Shown here: piece after piece, positions 50,547 through 60,338 of the stretch | How the letters are laid out: every line of letters begins with the position of its first letter | Position numbering within the stretch: position 1 is the stretch's first letter | NCBI RefSeq assembly: GCF_002288325.1 | Contig: NZ_CP016780.1 | Coordinates: 248,001-312,000, forward strand | Direction of reading: 5' to 3' | Origin: Candidatus Planktophila lacus | Lineage (GTDB): Bacteria > Actinomycetota > Actinomycetes > Nanopelagicales > Nanopelagicaceae | Length of the DNA stretch: 64,000 bases | Made by a program: the position numbers and the translations under genes | Notes under the pieces: model-generated | What the model saw: the letters and a program-made list of their open reading frames with translations, nothing else | Told to the model about the DNA's origin: nothing | The model's database searches: none

Positions 50547-50898
50547 GAAGAGTCGCCCGGATCACCGCGTTGCGCAAGCACCGAGGAAAGTCCGGACTTC
50601 GCAGAGCAAGGTGGTGGGTAACGCCCACCCGGAGAAATCCGCGGGATTAGTGCCACAGAAAATAGACCGCACATGTAAATGTGTAAGGGTGAAACGGTGG
50701 TGTAAGAGACCACCAGTATTTGTAGTGATGCAGATAGCTTGGTAAACCCCACCTGAAGCAAGACCACGCAGATGGCGTTTGAGAACTGCTCGTTCGAGCC
50801 ATCGGGTAGGTTGCTTGAATCTGTAAGTAATTACAGATCTAGATGGATGGTGATCCGTTCGCAAGAACGACAGGATCCGGCTTATAGGGCGACTCTTC
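50547..50898 (+). ncRNA. rnpB: RNase P RNA (class A)
   Basis: The ~350-nt RNA is closed by helix P1 (GAAGAGTCGCC with GGGCGACTCTTC). The conserved core elements are GAGGAAAGTCCGGAC, ACAGAAAATAGACCGC, GGTAAGGGTGAAA-like (GTAAGGGTGAAACGG) and AAGACCACGCAG. It processes tRNA 5' ends. Its last 23 nt recur twice downstream. The P1 strand followed by TTCTTTTC probably serves as terminator. Minus-strand open frames here are chance. Confidence 0.97.
50876..50898 (+). repeat. rnpB 3'-end repeat, copy 1 (within rnpB)
   Basis: The 3' end of rnpB (TCCGGCTTATAGGGCGAC plus TCTTC) is the reference copy of a three-copy direct repeat. As the copy inside the RNA gene, it is the likely original target site if this is an integration locus. 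Confidence 0.75.
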
Positions 50899-50950
50899 TT
50901 TTCATCATAGTTACTGCGAGTAACTAAATACTTGTGTCATAATCTTCTTG

Positions 50951-51008
50951 CACTACGGGTTTGGTAGTAATCGGGGCTTGGTTAATTTCCAAGTCCCTTT
51001 TGCTTTTC
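50951..51008 (+). ncRNA. Putative small RNA with terminator
   Basis: A short hairpin (CTAC-GGGTTTG-GTAG) is followed by a 9-bp terminator hairpin at 50973-50997 (one G-T pair, TTAATTT loop) and TTTTGCTTTT. CATAAT at 50938-50943 might be a -10. CACTACGGGTTTGGTA (50951-50966) is complementary at 15 of 16 positions to 51117-51132, the anticodon arm of the tRNA-like gene. Expression is not shown by sequence alone; it could also be only the terminator of rnpB read-through. Confidence 0.4.
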
Positions 51009-51084
51009 AAGTTAGTTTTTATCCACATTTAGCCCGATTTAGAAATTTCGTGAGCCAGTAATTGCATAACTTCGCTTCCGTGTT

Positions 51085-51159
51085 GGGGGCGTGTTGTAAT
51101 TGGCAGCAATCGTGTTTACCAAACCCGAAGTGCGGGTTCAAATCCCGTCGCCTCCACCA
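51085..51159 (+). tRNA. tRNA-like gene, apparent anticodon ACC
   Basis: A cloverleaf can be drawn. The acceptor is GGGGGCG/CGCCTCC (one G-T), the D-stem TTGT/GCAA, the T-arm GCGGG-TTCAAAT-CCCGT, then A and an encoded CCA. The anticodon stem CGTGT/ACCCG has a T-C mismatch, and loop TTACCAA gives anticodon ACC (Gly GGU), which bacteria do not normally use. It may be a phage-type, degenerate or pseudo tRNA. It lies in the accessory stretch after rnpB, between rnpB 3'-end repeats. Confidence 0.6.
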
Positions 51160-51225
51160 CAGTCTTAGCTGTCTCAGCTCGATCTATTGGTAATGATCAA
51201 AAGAGTTGCAGCAGATATGCATGGG

Positions 51226-51252
51226 AGGGCCTCGAGAGATCGAGGCCCTTTC
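51226..51252 (+). terminator. Terminator after the tRNA-like gene
   Basis: A perfect 10-bp hairpin (AGGGCCTCGA/TCGAGGCCCT) with a GAGA loop is followed by TT. It lies about 65 nt after the tRNA-like CCA end; nothing else was recognised in that spacer. Confidence 0.85.
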
Positions 51253-51259
51253 CAATTGT

Positions 51260-51282
51260 TCCGGCTTATAAGGCGGATCTAC
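51260..51282 (+). repeat. rnpB 3'-end repeat, copy 2
   Basis: This copy matches the last 23 nt of rnpB at 19 positions, with TCCGGCTTATA fully kept. It sits 384 nt after copy 1, just downstream of a terminator and upstream of the PhnA-like gene. Confidence 0.65.
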
Positions 51283-51316
51283 ATTAAGTCTCGATAAAAT
51301 CACTTAGAATCAAGTT

Positions 51317-51661
51317 ATGAGTGATCAACTACCCCCGTGTCCTGAATGTAAATCTGAATTCTCATACGAAATGGGCGAGCTACTCATCTGCCCCGAATGT
51401 GCTCACGAGTGGAACCCAACTGAAGTTGAAATTGAGACTGTTCGCGTAATTAAAGACGCTTCGGGAAACGTCCTTGTCGATGGTGATGATGTAACCATCG
51501 TGAAGGATATGAAGGTCAAGGGAAGCTCGAATACTCTGAAAGTTGGAACGAAAGTACGAGGGATTCGACTCGTCGATGGGCCTGGTGATCACGACATAGA
51601 GGCGAAGGTAGATGGTTTCGGACCAATGAATTTGAAATCTAGCATTGTGAGAAAGGCTTAA
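51317..51661 (+). CDS. PhnA-like zinc ribbon protein (YjdM)
   Basis: The 114-residue protein begins with a zinc ribbon (Cys8, Cys11, Cys25, Cys28 in CPEC and CPEC motifs). The PhnA domain follows ([21 protein letters not shown], given here in part as [27 protein letters not shown]). Despite the name, the family has no proven role in phosphonate use. It is alone between two rnpB 3'-end repeats, so it may be a cassette gene. Confidence 0.92.
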   Translation: MSDQLPPCPECKSEFSYEMGELLICPECAHEWNPTEVEIETVRVIKDASGNVLVDGDDVTIVKDMKVKGSSNTLKVGTKVRGIRLVDGPGDHDIEAKVDGFGPMNLKSSIVRKA

Positions 51662-51687
51662 ATTTTGGCTGAAGATAATCGAGGCAT

Positions 51688-51710
51688 TCCGGCTTATAGG
51701 TCGACTCTTC
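51688..51710 (+). repeat. rnpB 3'-end repeat, copy 3
   Basis: This copy differs from the last 23 nt of rnpB at a single position (G to T), far beyond chance. It lies 428 nt after copy 2 and 27 nt after the PhnA-like stop. Confidence 0.75.
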
Positions 51711-51731
51711 ATTTTAAATTAGGATTTTATA

Positions 51732-52103
51732 ATGTCTAAGCAGCTAATGATTCTGATCTCTGGGCCATACATGTCAGGAACTAATGGCGATGAAGCGGCA
51801 ATCGCTAAGAATCTCAAGGCGATGGAAGATTACGCGCTCCCAATTTTTGCCAAGGGACATCTTGCCGTCGTGGGTGAATGGCTTGCCTGGCCGGTGATTA
51901 GACAAGCGGGCGGTGATTCTCATTCATCAGATCAATTCTCCGAATACCAATACCCGGTTGCTCATAGGCTTTTAGAAAAGTGTGATGCAGTGCTGCGCAT
52001 CCCCGGTGAATCTCGGGGCGCTGATCTTGAGATGGCAAAGGCAAAAGAATTAGGAAAACTCATATTTATGAGCCTTGAAGAAATCCCTGATCTGGCTTCC
52101 TGA
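51732..52103 (+). CDS. DUF4406-like / nucleoside deoxyribosyltransferase-fold protein
   Basis: The 123-residue protein has MILISGPYMSG at the N-terminus and KCDAVLRIPGESRGADLEMA, then AKELGKLIF. This Rossmann-like pattern fits DUF4406, related to nucleoside 2-deoxyribosyltransferases and common in phages and accessory regions. The catalytic role is uncertain. It follows the third rnpB-end repeat by 21 nt. Confidence 0.7.
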   Translation: MSKQLMILISGPYMSGTNGDEAAIAKNLKAMEDYALPIFAKGHLAVVGEWLAWPVIRQAGGDSHSSDQFSEYQYPVAHRLLEKCDAVLRIPGESRGADLEMAKAKELGKLIFMSLEEIPDLAS

Positions 52104-52134
52104 TTTAAAATAGATTTTTCAATACAATTACGAT

Positions 52135-52359
52135 ATGAAATCAATGACATGCAATCAGCTTGGTGGCGCCTGCGAGCAGGTTTTTTCTGGTGAGACTTTT
52201 GATGAACTAGCAGCTCAAAGCCAACAGCATGGCAAGGAAATGTTCGGTGCAAACGATGGGCCACATATGGCTGCAATGGGCAAGATGATGGAGCTCATGA
52301 AGACAGGTGGAATGGATTCATGGATGGCCGAACGTAAAGCTGAGTTCGAAGCACTTTAA
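52135..52359 (+). CDS. DUF1059-like small protein
   Basis: The 74-residue protein starts MKSMTCNQLGGACEQVFSGE, close to the DUF1059 pattern (MKTMTCRELGG-x-C). Two cysteines (6 and 13) are kept, and the rest is a methionine-rich helix. The function of the family is unknown. It lies 31 nt after the DUF4406-like gene. Confidence 0.75.
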   Translation: MKSMTCNQLGGACEQVFSGETFDELAAQSQQHGKEMFGANDGPHMAAMGKMMELMKTGGMDSWMAERKAEFEAL

Positions 52360-52398
52360 CCGTGGCCGTATTTCGACAAAAGAACGGCCTGTAATTAA

Positions 52399-52749
52399 TT
52401 GACTCACAAGATCTACGAGATGCCAGTGGCGTCGGTTTATGTTCACTATGTAAACAAGGTAGTCCGAAAAGATCGGACTGAGGATGAGCTAATTGAGGTT
52501 ATCAAGTGGCTGACGGGGTTCGACAAAAGAACTCTGAGAAAGCATCTTAAGGATGAAATCACATTTAGAGAGTTCTTCAAAGCGGCCAAGATTAATCCGA
52601 AAGCCAAACTGATCACAGGAAGTATTTGTGGCGTAAAGATTGCTGAAATTGAAGACCCACTGATGAAGAAGATTCGCTACATGGATAAGTTGGTCGATGA
52701 ACTAGCCAAGGGCCGACCAATGGAGAAGGTTCTTCGCCAAGATTTATAG
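52399..52749 (+). CDS. DUF2200 family protein
   Basis: The 116-residue protein matches DUF2200: MPVASVYVHYVNKVVRKDRT, IKWLTGFDKRTLRKHL and TGSICGVKIAEIEDPLMKKI. A TTG start is chosen because the family alignment begins there; an ATG seven codons later is the alternative. The function is unknown. It precedes the manganese riboswitch but is probably not part of that transcript. Confidence 0.85.
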   Translation: MTHKIYEMPVASVYVHYVNKVVRKDRTEDELIEVIKWLTGFDKRTLRKHLKDEITFREFFKAAKINPKAKLITGSICGVKIAEIEDPLMKKIRYMDKLVDELAKGRPMEKVLRQDL

Positions 52750-52789
52750 CCGAGTGTTTAATTTGCGCAGCGTAAAATCTCAACATAGA

Positions 52790-52913
52790 CTTTCGCAAAG
52801 TTAAGGGGAGTACCTCGCTAACGCACCTTCGTCAATACGGATAGAAATTATCCCGGGGTTGCGACCACTTTGTGGTGAGGGAGACCTTGGCAACACTGGC
52901 CCCTTTAACGAAT
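52790..52913 (+). promoter_or_regulatory. yybP-ykoY manganese riboswitch
   Basis: The leader of the second terC has both conserved loops of the class: AAGGGGAGTACC near 52803-52814 and GAGGGAGACCTTGG near 52877-52890. Outer helix P1 pairs GTTAAGGGG (52800-52808) with CCCCTTTAAC (52900-52909). The class binds Mn2+ and turns on Mn exporters, matching the TerC gene that starts 13 nt later. Confidence 0.88.
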
Positions 52914-52926
52914 AGGTTTGATAATC

Positions 52927-53928
52927 ATGAATGTAACCCTTTTAACTTGGACTGTAGTTATTGGCGTGATCACCGCGCTGATCGTTATTGATCTACTCAC
53001 CGTAAGCCGTAAACCCCACGATGTAATGTTTAAAGAAGCGGCCATTTGGTCAATCTTCTACATCGGCGTCGCCATTGCTTTTGGAGTCTGGGTCTGGCAA
53101 AGCGCGGGTTCGCAATTTGGAACCGAATACTTCGCCGCTTATCTCGTGGAGAAATCTTTATCTGTTGACAACTTATTTGTATTCATAATCATCTTGGCTC
53201 AATTCAAGGTGCCATCAATATTCCACCAAAGAGTGTTGATGTTTGGCGTCATTCTTGCGCTCGTTCTCCGCGCAATCTTTATCGCAGTTGGTGCAGCAGC
53301 GCTAGCCGCCTTTAGCTTCACATTCGTGATCTTCGGTGCAATTCTTATCTGGACCGGCGTTGGCTTATTCAAGCACTGGGATGAAGACCCTTCACCTGAA
53401 GATAACGCGATGGTGCGCACCATCAGAAAACGTATTGCTATGACTGATGAATACGATGGTTCGAAGATCTTTACACGGCAAAATGGCAAGCGCATCGCCA
53501 CACCTATGTTCTTGGTGATGATCGCTATCGCATCAACCGATCTACTTTTTGCGCTGGATTCAATCCCAGCGACTTTCGGTGTTACACAAGAGCCATTCTT
53601 GGTCTTTGCAGCCAATGCATTCGCGCTTTTGGGCTTACGCGCCTTGTACTTCTTGCTCAAGGGGCTGCTAGATAAGTTGGTTTACCTATCTCTTGGTCTG
53701 TCAGTAATTCTGATGTTTATCGGAATTAAGTTGATCCTGACTTACTTGCACGAAACCTGGACTGAGATTCCTAAGATCCCAACAGTTGGCAGTTTGGCTG
53801 TGATCGGATTGATTCTGCTGGTTTCAACGGTGGCGAGCTTTATAAAGGTAAAGCGAGATCCAAAGGCGCAGGCTCATGCTGGTCGCGTTACCTCTGGAAA
53901 GCATCCTGAGGCTAATAGCCAAGACTAA
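52927..53928 (+). CDS. TerC family manganese exporter (second copy)
   Basis: The 333-residue protein has about nine helices, with YLVEKSLSVDNLFVFIII and ASTDLLFALDSIPATFG as TerC motifs. The ATG at 52927 is preferred to a TTG at 52918. The upstream manganese riboswitch strongly suggests Mn2+ efflux. The hydrophilic loop between helices is longer than in the first copy (DEYDGSKIFTRQNGKR), and the tail is charged. It is convergent with the TipAS gene. Confidence 0.93.
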   Translation: MNVTLLTWTVVIGVITALIVIDLLTVSRKPHDVMFKEAAIWSIFYIGVAIAFGVWVWQSAGSQFGTEYFAAYLVEKSLSVDNLFVFIIILAQFKVPSIFHQRVLMFGVILALVLRAIFIAVGAAALAAFSFTFVIFGAILIWTGVGLFKHWDEDPSPEDNAMVRTIRKRIAMTDEYDGSKIFTRQNGKRIATPMFLVMIAIASTDLLFALDSIPATFGVTQEPFLVFAANAFALLGLRALYFLLKGLLDKLVYLSLGLSVILMFIGIKLILTYLHETWTEIPKIPTVGSLAVIGLILLVSTVASFIKVKRDPKAQAHAGRVTSGKHPEANSQD

Positions 53929-53944
53929 TTTCGAATGAGTGAAT

Positions 53945-54307
53945 TTATTGAGCCATTATGGCGTCGTGAACGTATTGCGCTAACCCGCGCACGCGGCCGT
54001 CGTAATACTCTTTGAATCGCCTATCCTCGATATACATAACAGCCAGATTCTTTTGCATTTCAGGAGAGCAGTCGTAGAACCACTTAGAAATCGCATCCCT
54101 ATGGGCGATAACTGCAGCTTGTGTTTTTTCGGAATGAATATCTAGCCCATTGCCAAAGGCATATACAAAGAGTTCGGTGGCAGCCTCTTGGTCTACCTTG
54201 GCTTTTCTAAAATCTTCTTTGGAGTATTTCGAAGTCTTTGCTTGTGACTGCTCATATGCGGCGGTATTTCCCCAGCGCGCTTGAACCTCATCGTCGTATT
54301 TGGACAT
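53945..54307 (-). CDS. Stand-alone TipAS antibiotic-recognition domain protein
   Basis: The 120-residue protein is almost only a TipAS domain (YDDEVQARWGNTAAYEQSQA, KYSKEDFRKAKVDQEA, WFYDCSPEM, VRGLAQYVHDAI). Streptomyces TipAL joins it to a MerR DNA-binding domain and binds thiopeptides. TipAS alone can sequester antibiotic. Here no MerR part is present. The start is taken at MSKYDDEV; an upstream ATG at 54343 is possible. Confidence 0.85.
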   Translation of the reverse strand: MSKYDDEVQARWGNTAAYEQSQAKTSKYSKEDFRKAKVDQEAATELFVYAFGNGLDIHSEKTQAAVIAHRDAISKWFYDCSPEMQKNLAVMYIEDRRFKEYYDGRVRGLAQYVHDAIMAQ

Positions 54308-54371
54308 GCTTAATTCTAACCTCAACTCGTTTTTCGTAGCCATTCACTTGGGGTGTATGTAAACTCGCGCC

Positions 54372-54695
54372 ATGAAATTTATCATTTTTGTAATTGATGA
54401 TTTAACTAATTCTGGAACTCCGGCTGAGATGGTCGAAATCAATGCGTTCAACGACAGTCTGCGCGCCAATGGTCAATGGATTTTTGCTGGGGGATTAAGC
54501 GCACCTTCAAATGCGAGCGTGATTGATAATCGAGGAGATGCAGGAATCGAAACTGGCAAGCCGTTATTTGATGCAAAGGAAAACTTCAGCGGATTCTGGT
54601 TGATTGAGGCAGCAAGTGCTGAAGTTGCAAAAGAGCTAGCACTTGCGGGTTCTAAAGCATGTAATCGCAAAGTCGAACTTCGCCCACTTCTTTAA
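54372..54695 (+). CDS. YciI family (YCII-related) protein
   Basis: The 107-residue protein fits the DGPF/YciI fold: MKFIIFVIDD, FNDSLRANGQWIFAGGLS, and FSGFWLIEAASAEVAKELA. In actinobacteria these are often linked to ECF sigma factors, none of which is adjacent here. The function is unknown. The stop overlaps the next start (TAATG). Confidence 0.85.
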   Translation: MKFIIFVIDDLTNSGTPAEMVEINAFNDSLRANGQWIFAGGLSAPSNASVIDNRGDAGIETGKPLFDAKENFSGFWLIEAASAEVAKELALAGSKACNRKVELRPLL

Positions 54696-54877
54696 TGCAA
54701 CGAACACTCATGAACTTGATTAGAAAAATTCTTCCAATACTTGGATTGGTAATTGGAGCGCTAGCGCTAGTTTCTGGCGAAGCCGATGATTCACCTGGAC
54801 TACAGGGTCTGGGTTTGGCGCTGATACTTTGGATTAACTATCGATTTTGGAAGAAACGCCAGCAATCAAAGGGGTGA
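54695..54877 (+). CDS. Small membrane protein
   Basis: The 60-residue protein has two hydrophobic segments (about 12-28 and 37-50) separated by EADDSPG and a basic tail (KKRQQSKG). It overlaps the YciI stop, which suggests translational coupling. An ATG at 54713 is an alternative start. No family was recognised. Confidence 0.5.
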   Translation: MQRTLMNLIRKILPILGLVIGALALVSGEADDSPGLQGLGLALILWINYRFWKKRQQSKG

Positions 54878-54962
54878 AAACACCCATTCTCGTATCAGTT
54901 GCTGAGACTCAAGGATCTGGCCTGGTAGAAGTTTTGATAGAGTCCAAATCATTAAGCGTTAG

Positions 54963-57143
<2,181 letters not shown>

Positions 57144-57144
57144 T

Positions 57145-58218
57145 TTACTTATCTGGATTAGGAACAGTTACATCTCGAACAAATGCTTCGAGATCGTTAA
57201 CTGATTGTAAGAAGCCGCGCAAAGTGCGAAGAGTTGCACCGAAGTTGGTGAACTCATCGACCTTAAGTCCGCCGACGTCATACATTTTGTTGAACTCTGG
57301 CAGCATCTGAAGCGTCTTTAGAATCGTTGGGTCAACTGGCTCTTCGATGCTATTTAGATTCGGAACAAGCCCTGCCTTGTTGATCTTTACCTGCCAAGCA
57401 TATGGAGGTGAGATAACAGAGTCTCCACCAAGAATTTGGCTCCAATGCATGTGATTGCGAAATGCTGCAGATAACAAACGAGTGCGATAGCCACGCTCTT
57501 TGTAAACCTGGTGTGCATGCTTAAATACGGCAACGCCAGCCCATTCCATAACGCCTGGATCGATCATCGCGCCAGATTTTTCTGCTGAAACCTTTACCCA
57601 GTCATCAACGCGACCAACCATGATCGTGCAGACCGGACCCATCTGTGAGATATCTAAACCTTCTGCTTCACGGCGCTTAAGACCGCGCTCAATCGCTTCG
57701 GCTACTGCAATAGTTTGTGCAACCGAGAATGAAACAGTCGCATTCAAACTCACGCCTTGGTAGGTAGCTTCTTCAAATGCGCTAATCGCCTCTGAAGTAA
57801 CAGGAATCTTCACAATAATATTCTTGGCTAACTTTGAAAACACAACTGCTTGTTCAGTTAGAGCCTTGGCATCACGGAAGTTACGTGGATCTGTTTGAAT
57901 AGATAGACGACCATTGCGACCATTCTGCTTCTCAAACTCTGGCTCAAATATCTTTGCTGCATTAATTGAAAGCTCTTCAACCATCGCCCAGCCGATTTGA
58001 TCATCAGTTGCAGTTGGGTGGTTCTTTGCATACTCCTTAATGCGCCCAACCCAATATTCCTTATCGGCCTTAATCGCACTTAGCGCGATTACCGGGTTAC
58101 ATGTCGCCCCAACAATTCCCCAAGTCAGCGCATCCATTAACTCTTTTGGATCGGCTGAGTCGTTCCAAAGAACTGTTTTGGAGTTCTCTTTCATATAAAG
58201 GAAAGGTGATTGAGTCAT
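57145..58218 (-). CDS. Transaldolase family protein
   Basis: This 357-residue TIM-barrel enzyme of the pentose phosphate pathway moves a dihydroxyacetone unit. It has DALTWGIVGATCNPVI near the start and the Schiff-base lysine in AKNIIVKIPVTSEA. SLNATVSFSVAQTIAVAEA and CTIMVGRVDDW complete the pattern. It is standalone, not beside tkt or zwf. It starts 46 nt from the divergent GNAT gene. Confidence 0.9.
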   Translation of the reverse strand: MTQSPFLYMKENSKTVLWNDSADPKELMDALTWGIVGATCNPVIALSAIKADKEYWVGRIKEYAKNHPTATDDQIGWAMVEELSINAAKIFEPEFEKQNGRNGRLSIQTDPRNFRDAKALTEQAVVFSKLAKNIIVKIPVTSEAISAFEEATYQGVSLNATVSFSVAQTIAVAEAIERGLKRREAEGLDISQMGPVCTIMVGRVDDWVKVSAEKSGAMIDPGVMEWAGVAVFKHAHQVYKERGYRTRLLSAAFRNHMHWSQILGGDSVISPPYAWQVKINKAGLVPNLNSIEEPVDPTILKTLQMLPEFNKMYDVGGLKVDEFTNFGATLRTLRGFLQSVNDLEAFVRDVTVPNPDK

Positions 58219-58264
58219 ATTTCTATCTTAGTAGATTCCGCCTTTATGCCATAAAGTTTCAACT

Positions 58265-58732
58265 ATGAACTTTGAAATGCGCCCTTACAAGCCAGAAGAA
58301 TTTGAGCGCGCCTGCCAAGTTCGCGGCCTTGAAACCAGCGAAGCGCAACAGAGATTTAAAGCGCGCTTTGATTCCTCAGGTAGCTGGCTTGATCACTATC
58401 TGCATTTTGCCCTAGTGCGAGATGGGAAGTTGATTGGCGATATTCAGCTACGCCATTGCGATAAAACTATGCCAGATGGATCTGGGCATATTGGGCTTGA
58501 TATTGCAGAAGATGAACGCGGCAAAGGTGCAGGCACTGCAGCGCTTGATTTGGCGTGGGAATGGGCGATTGCCCATGGTTTTCATCGCTTAGAAGGCTCA
58601 ACTTCTGAAGGAAATGTAGCGATGCAGAAAGCCTTTGAAAAAGCCGGCTGGGAATATGAAGGTCGACTTAAGAAACTTTTTATTCACGATGGCATTACAG
58701 AGGATTACTTGTCTTTTGCAAAAACTATTTAG
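58265..58732 (+). CDS. GNAT family N-acetyltransferase
   Basis: The 155-residue protein has the acetyl-CoA loop DERGKGAGTAALDLAWEWA, the typical end EGNVAMQKAFEKAGWEYEGR, and resembles RimJ/RimL-type enzymes. The acceptor is unknown. It overlaps alkD by 8 nt in convergent orientation. Confidence 0.9.
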   Translation: MNFEMRPYKPEEFERACQVRGLETSEAQQRFKARFDSSGSWLDHYLHFALVRDGKLIGDIQLRHCDKTMPDGSGHIGLDIAEDERGKGAGTAALDLAWEWAIAHGFHRLEGSTSEGNVAMQKAFEKAGWEYEGRLKKLFIHDGITEDYLSFAKTI

Positions 58733-59438
58733 TTAGTAACCATTTTCTGCGTTCACTTTCTGAAAATTTCTCAATCGAATAACGCAGCGCGGTTCTGGGC
58801 ATTTCGGTGCAATGTTCTTGCAAGAAAGCCCTGAGCAAACCAGGATCTCGTTTACCCATCTCACGTAAAAGCCAACCGACCGCCTTGTGCATTAAATCGT
58901 GTTTATCTCCAAGGTGGCGCTCTGCCATCTCGTAAGTTGGTTCAAGATCGCCAGCGCGCAGAAAGGCGAAGGTGAAAACGACGGATACGCGACGCTCCCA
59001 GAGAGATTTACTCTTGGATAACTTGTTTAGGACCACCATCGGATCTTCTATCTGGAGTAAATACTCGCCAAAAGTCGGCGCAGTCACATCAACTAAGTCC
59101 CAGTTATTGACGTTGCCAGATTTCAACTCTTTTAGATAGAAGTTGAAGAGCTTTTTCCTCTCATTTACTTCCTTGCTCTTCTTAAATTGATTTGTAAGGA
59201 CAATTAGTCCACAGAGACGAACCTCGTGTATATCTGAATTGGTAAGTTTTGCGATCTCAGTAAGAGGCAACTCTTTGAATCGTGCAGCGACTTTGCGGGT
59301 CTGCGGTACAACAACGCCAATAAAGATATCGCCTTCGGCGTAGTCTCCTGGACCGGTTTTAAAGAATCGTTGCAGCTCGGCGGCTTTTCCAACAGATGAC
59401 AGGGCTTTGAGATCTGCAATGACCTGTTTTGCGCTCAT
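58725..59438 (-). CDS. DNA alkylation repair protein (AlkD-like)
   Basis: The 237-residue protein is built of HEAT-like helical repeats. VVPQTRKVAARFKELP, WDLVDVTAPTFGEYLL and HKAVGWLLREMGKRDP match AlkD, a glycosylase removing bulky or cationic alkyl adducts. The aromatic and Asp residues of the WDLVD segment fit the active cleft. It is divergent from uppP. Confidence 0.9.
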   Translation of the reverse strand: MSAKQVIADLKALSSVGKAAELQRFFKTGPGDYAEGDIFIGVVVPQTRKVAARFKELPLTEIAKLTNSDIHEVRLCGLIVLTNQFKKSKEVNERKKLFNFYLKELKSGNVNNWDLVDVTAPTFGEYLLQIEDPMVVLNKLSKSKSLWERRVSVVFTFAFLRAGDLEPTYEMAERHLGDKHDLMHKAVGWLLREMGKRDPGLLRAFLQEHCTEMPRTALRYSIEKFSESERRKWLLTK

Positions 59439-59507
59439 ATCTAGATTCTATTCGCTATTCTTTTAGTTAAGAACTTTTGGCTTTACTAATTCGGTTATGG
59501 GGTAGCG

Positions 59508-60338
59508 ATGTTTGAGGCGATTTTTCTCGGCGCGCTCCAAGGTCTAACCGAATTTCTCCCGATTTCATCCAGTGCGCATATTCGTATCGCCGGAGAGTTA
59601 TTTGGAACGAACTCCGATCCTGGCGCAACATTTACCGCGATAACTCAAATCGGCACCGAACTTGCCGTACTAATCTATTTCCGTCGAGATATTGTTCGGA
59701 TAATCAGCGCATGGTTTGGCCAAGTTTCTCGCAAACAGCTACAAGCTGCTGAAAAAGCTGATGCGCGATTAGGTTGGTTGATCATTCTCGGCACTTTGCC
59801 GATAGTTGCATTGGGCTATTTCGGTCAAGAGATCATCCGAAATGATTTCCGCTCACTCTGGCTAATCGCTACGACCTTGATTGTTTTCGGAATAATTCTG
59901 GGGATCGCAGATAAATATGGAAAGACAGAGCGCCAACTCCATCAGTTAACTCCTGTGCATGGCGTTCTATATGGATTTGCGCAATCACTTGCACTTATCC
60001 CAGGTGTATCCCGCTCCGGTGCAACTATCGCAATGGGTCGATTTATGGGCTACAGCCGTGAAGCAGCGCTGCGTTATTCATTCTTGCTTGCACTACCAGC
60101 AGTCTTTGGCAGTGGCCTTTACGAGTTAAACGGTGCGCTTGGTGAGAGTGCATCTGAGCGAGTCTTTTCACTTCCAGAAACTTTTGTGGCGACTGCAATT
60201 GCATTTGTAACTGGCTACGCAGTGATCGCTTGGTTGTTAAAATATGTGACAACTAAGAGTTTTGCCCCTTTCATTCTCTACCGAATCGCTCTGGGTTCAT
60301 TATTAATTCTCCTTCTCTCACTAGGGGTTATCTCATGA
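59508..60338 (+). CDS. uppP: Undecaprenyl-diphosphatase
   Basis: This membrane enzyme regenerates undecaprenyl phosphate for cell-wall synthesis. It has 276 residues. GLTEFLPISSSAH (Glu15, Ser20-22) and PGVSRSGATIAMGRFMG carry the catalytic residues. It overlaps the alditol oxidase gene by 4 nt. Confidence 0.96.
   Translation: MFEAIFLGALQGLTEFLPISSSAHIRIAGELFGTNSDPGATFTAITQIGTELAVLIYFRRDIVRIISAWFGQVSRKQLQAAEKADARLGWLIILGTLPIVALGYFGQEIIRNDFRSLWLIATTLIVFGIILGIADKYGKTERQLHQLTPVHGVLYGFAQSLALIPGVSRSGATIAMGRFMGYSREAALRYSFLLALPAVFGSGLYELNGALGESASERVFSLPETFVATAIAFVTGYAVIAWLLKYVTTKSFAPFILYRIALGSLLILLLSLGVIS

Noticed and set aside
50543-50864. Two minus-strand open frames of 74 and 100 codons
   Set aside because: They lie antisense inside the RNase P RNA gene and show no protein features.
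51019-51027. Perfect DnaA box TTATCCACA
   Set aside because: A single 9-mer is expected about once in this length by chance; there is no cluster of boxes, no dnaA or dnaN, and no AT-rich unwinding region.
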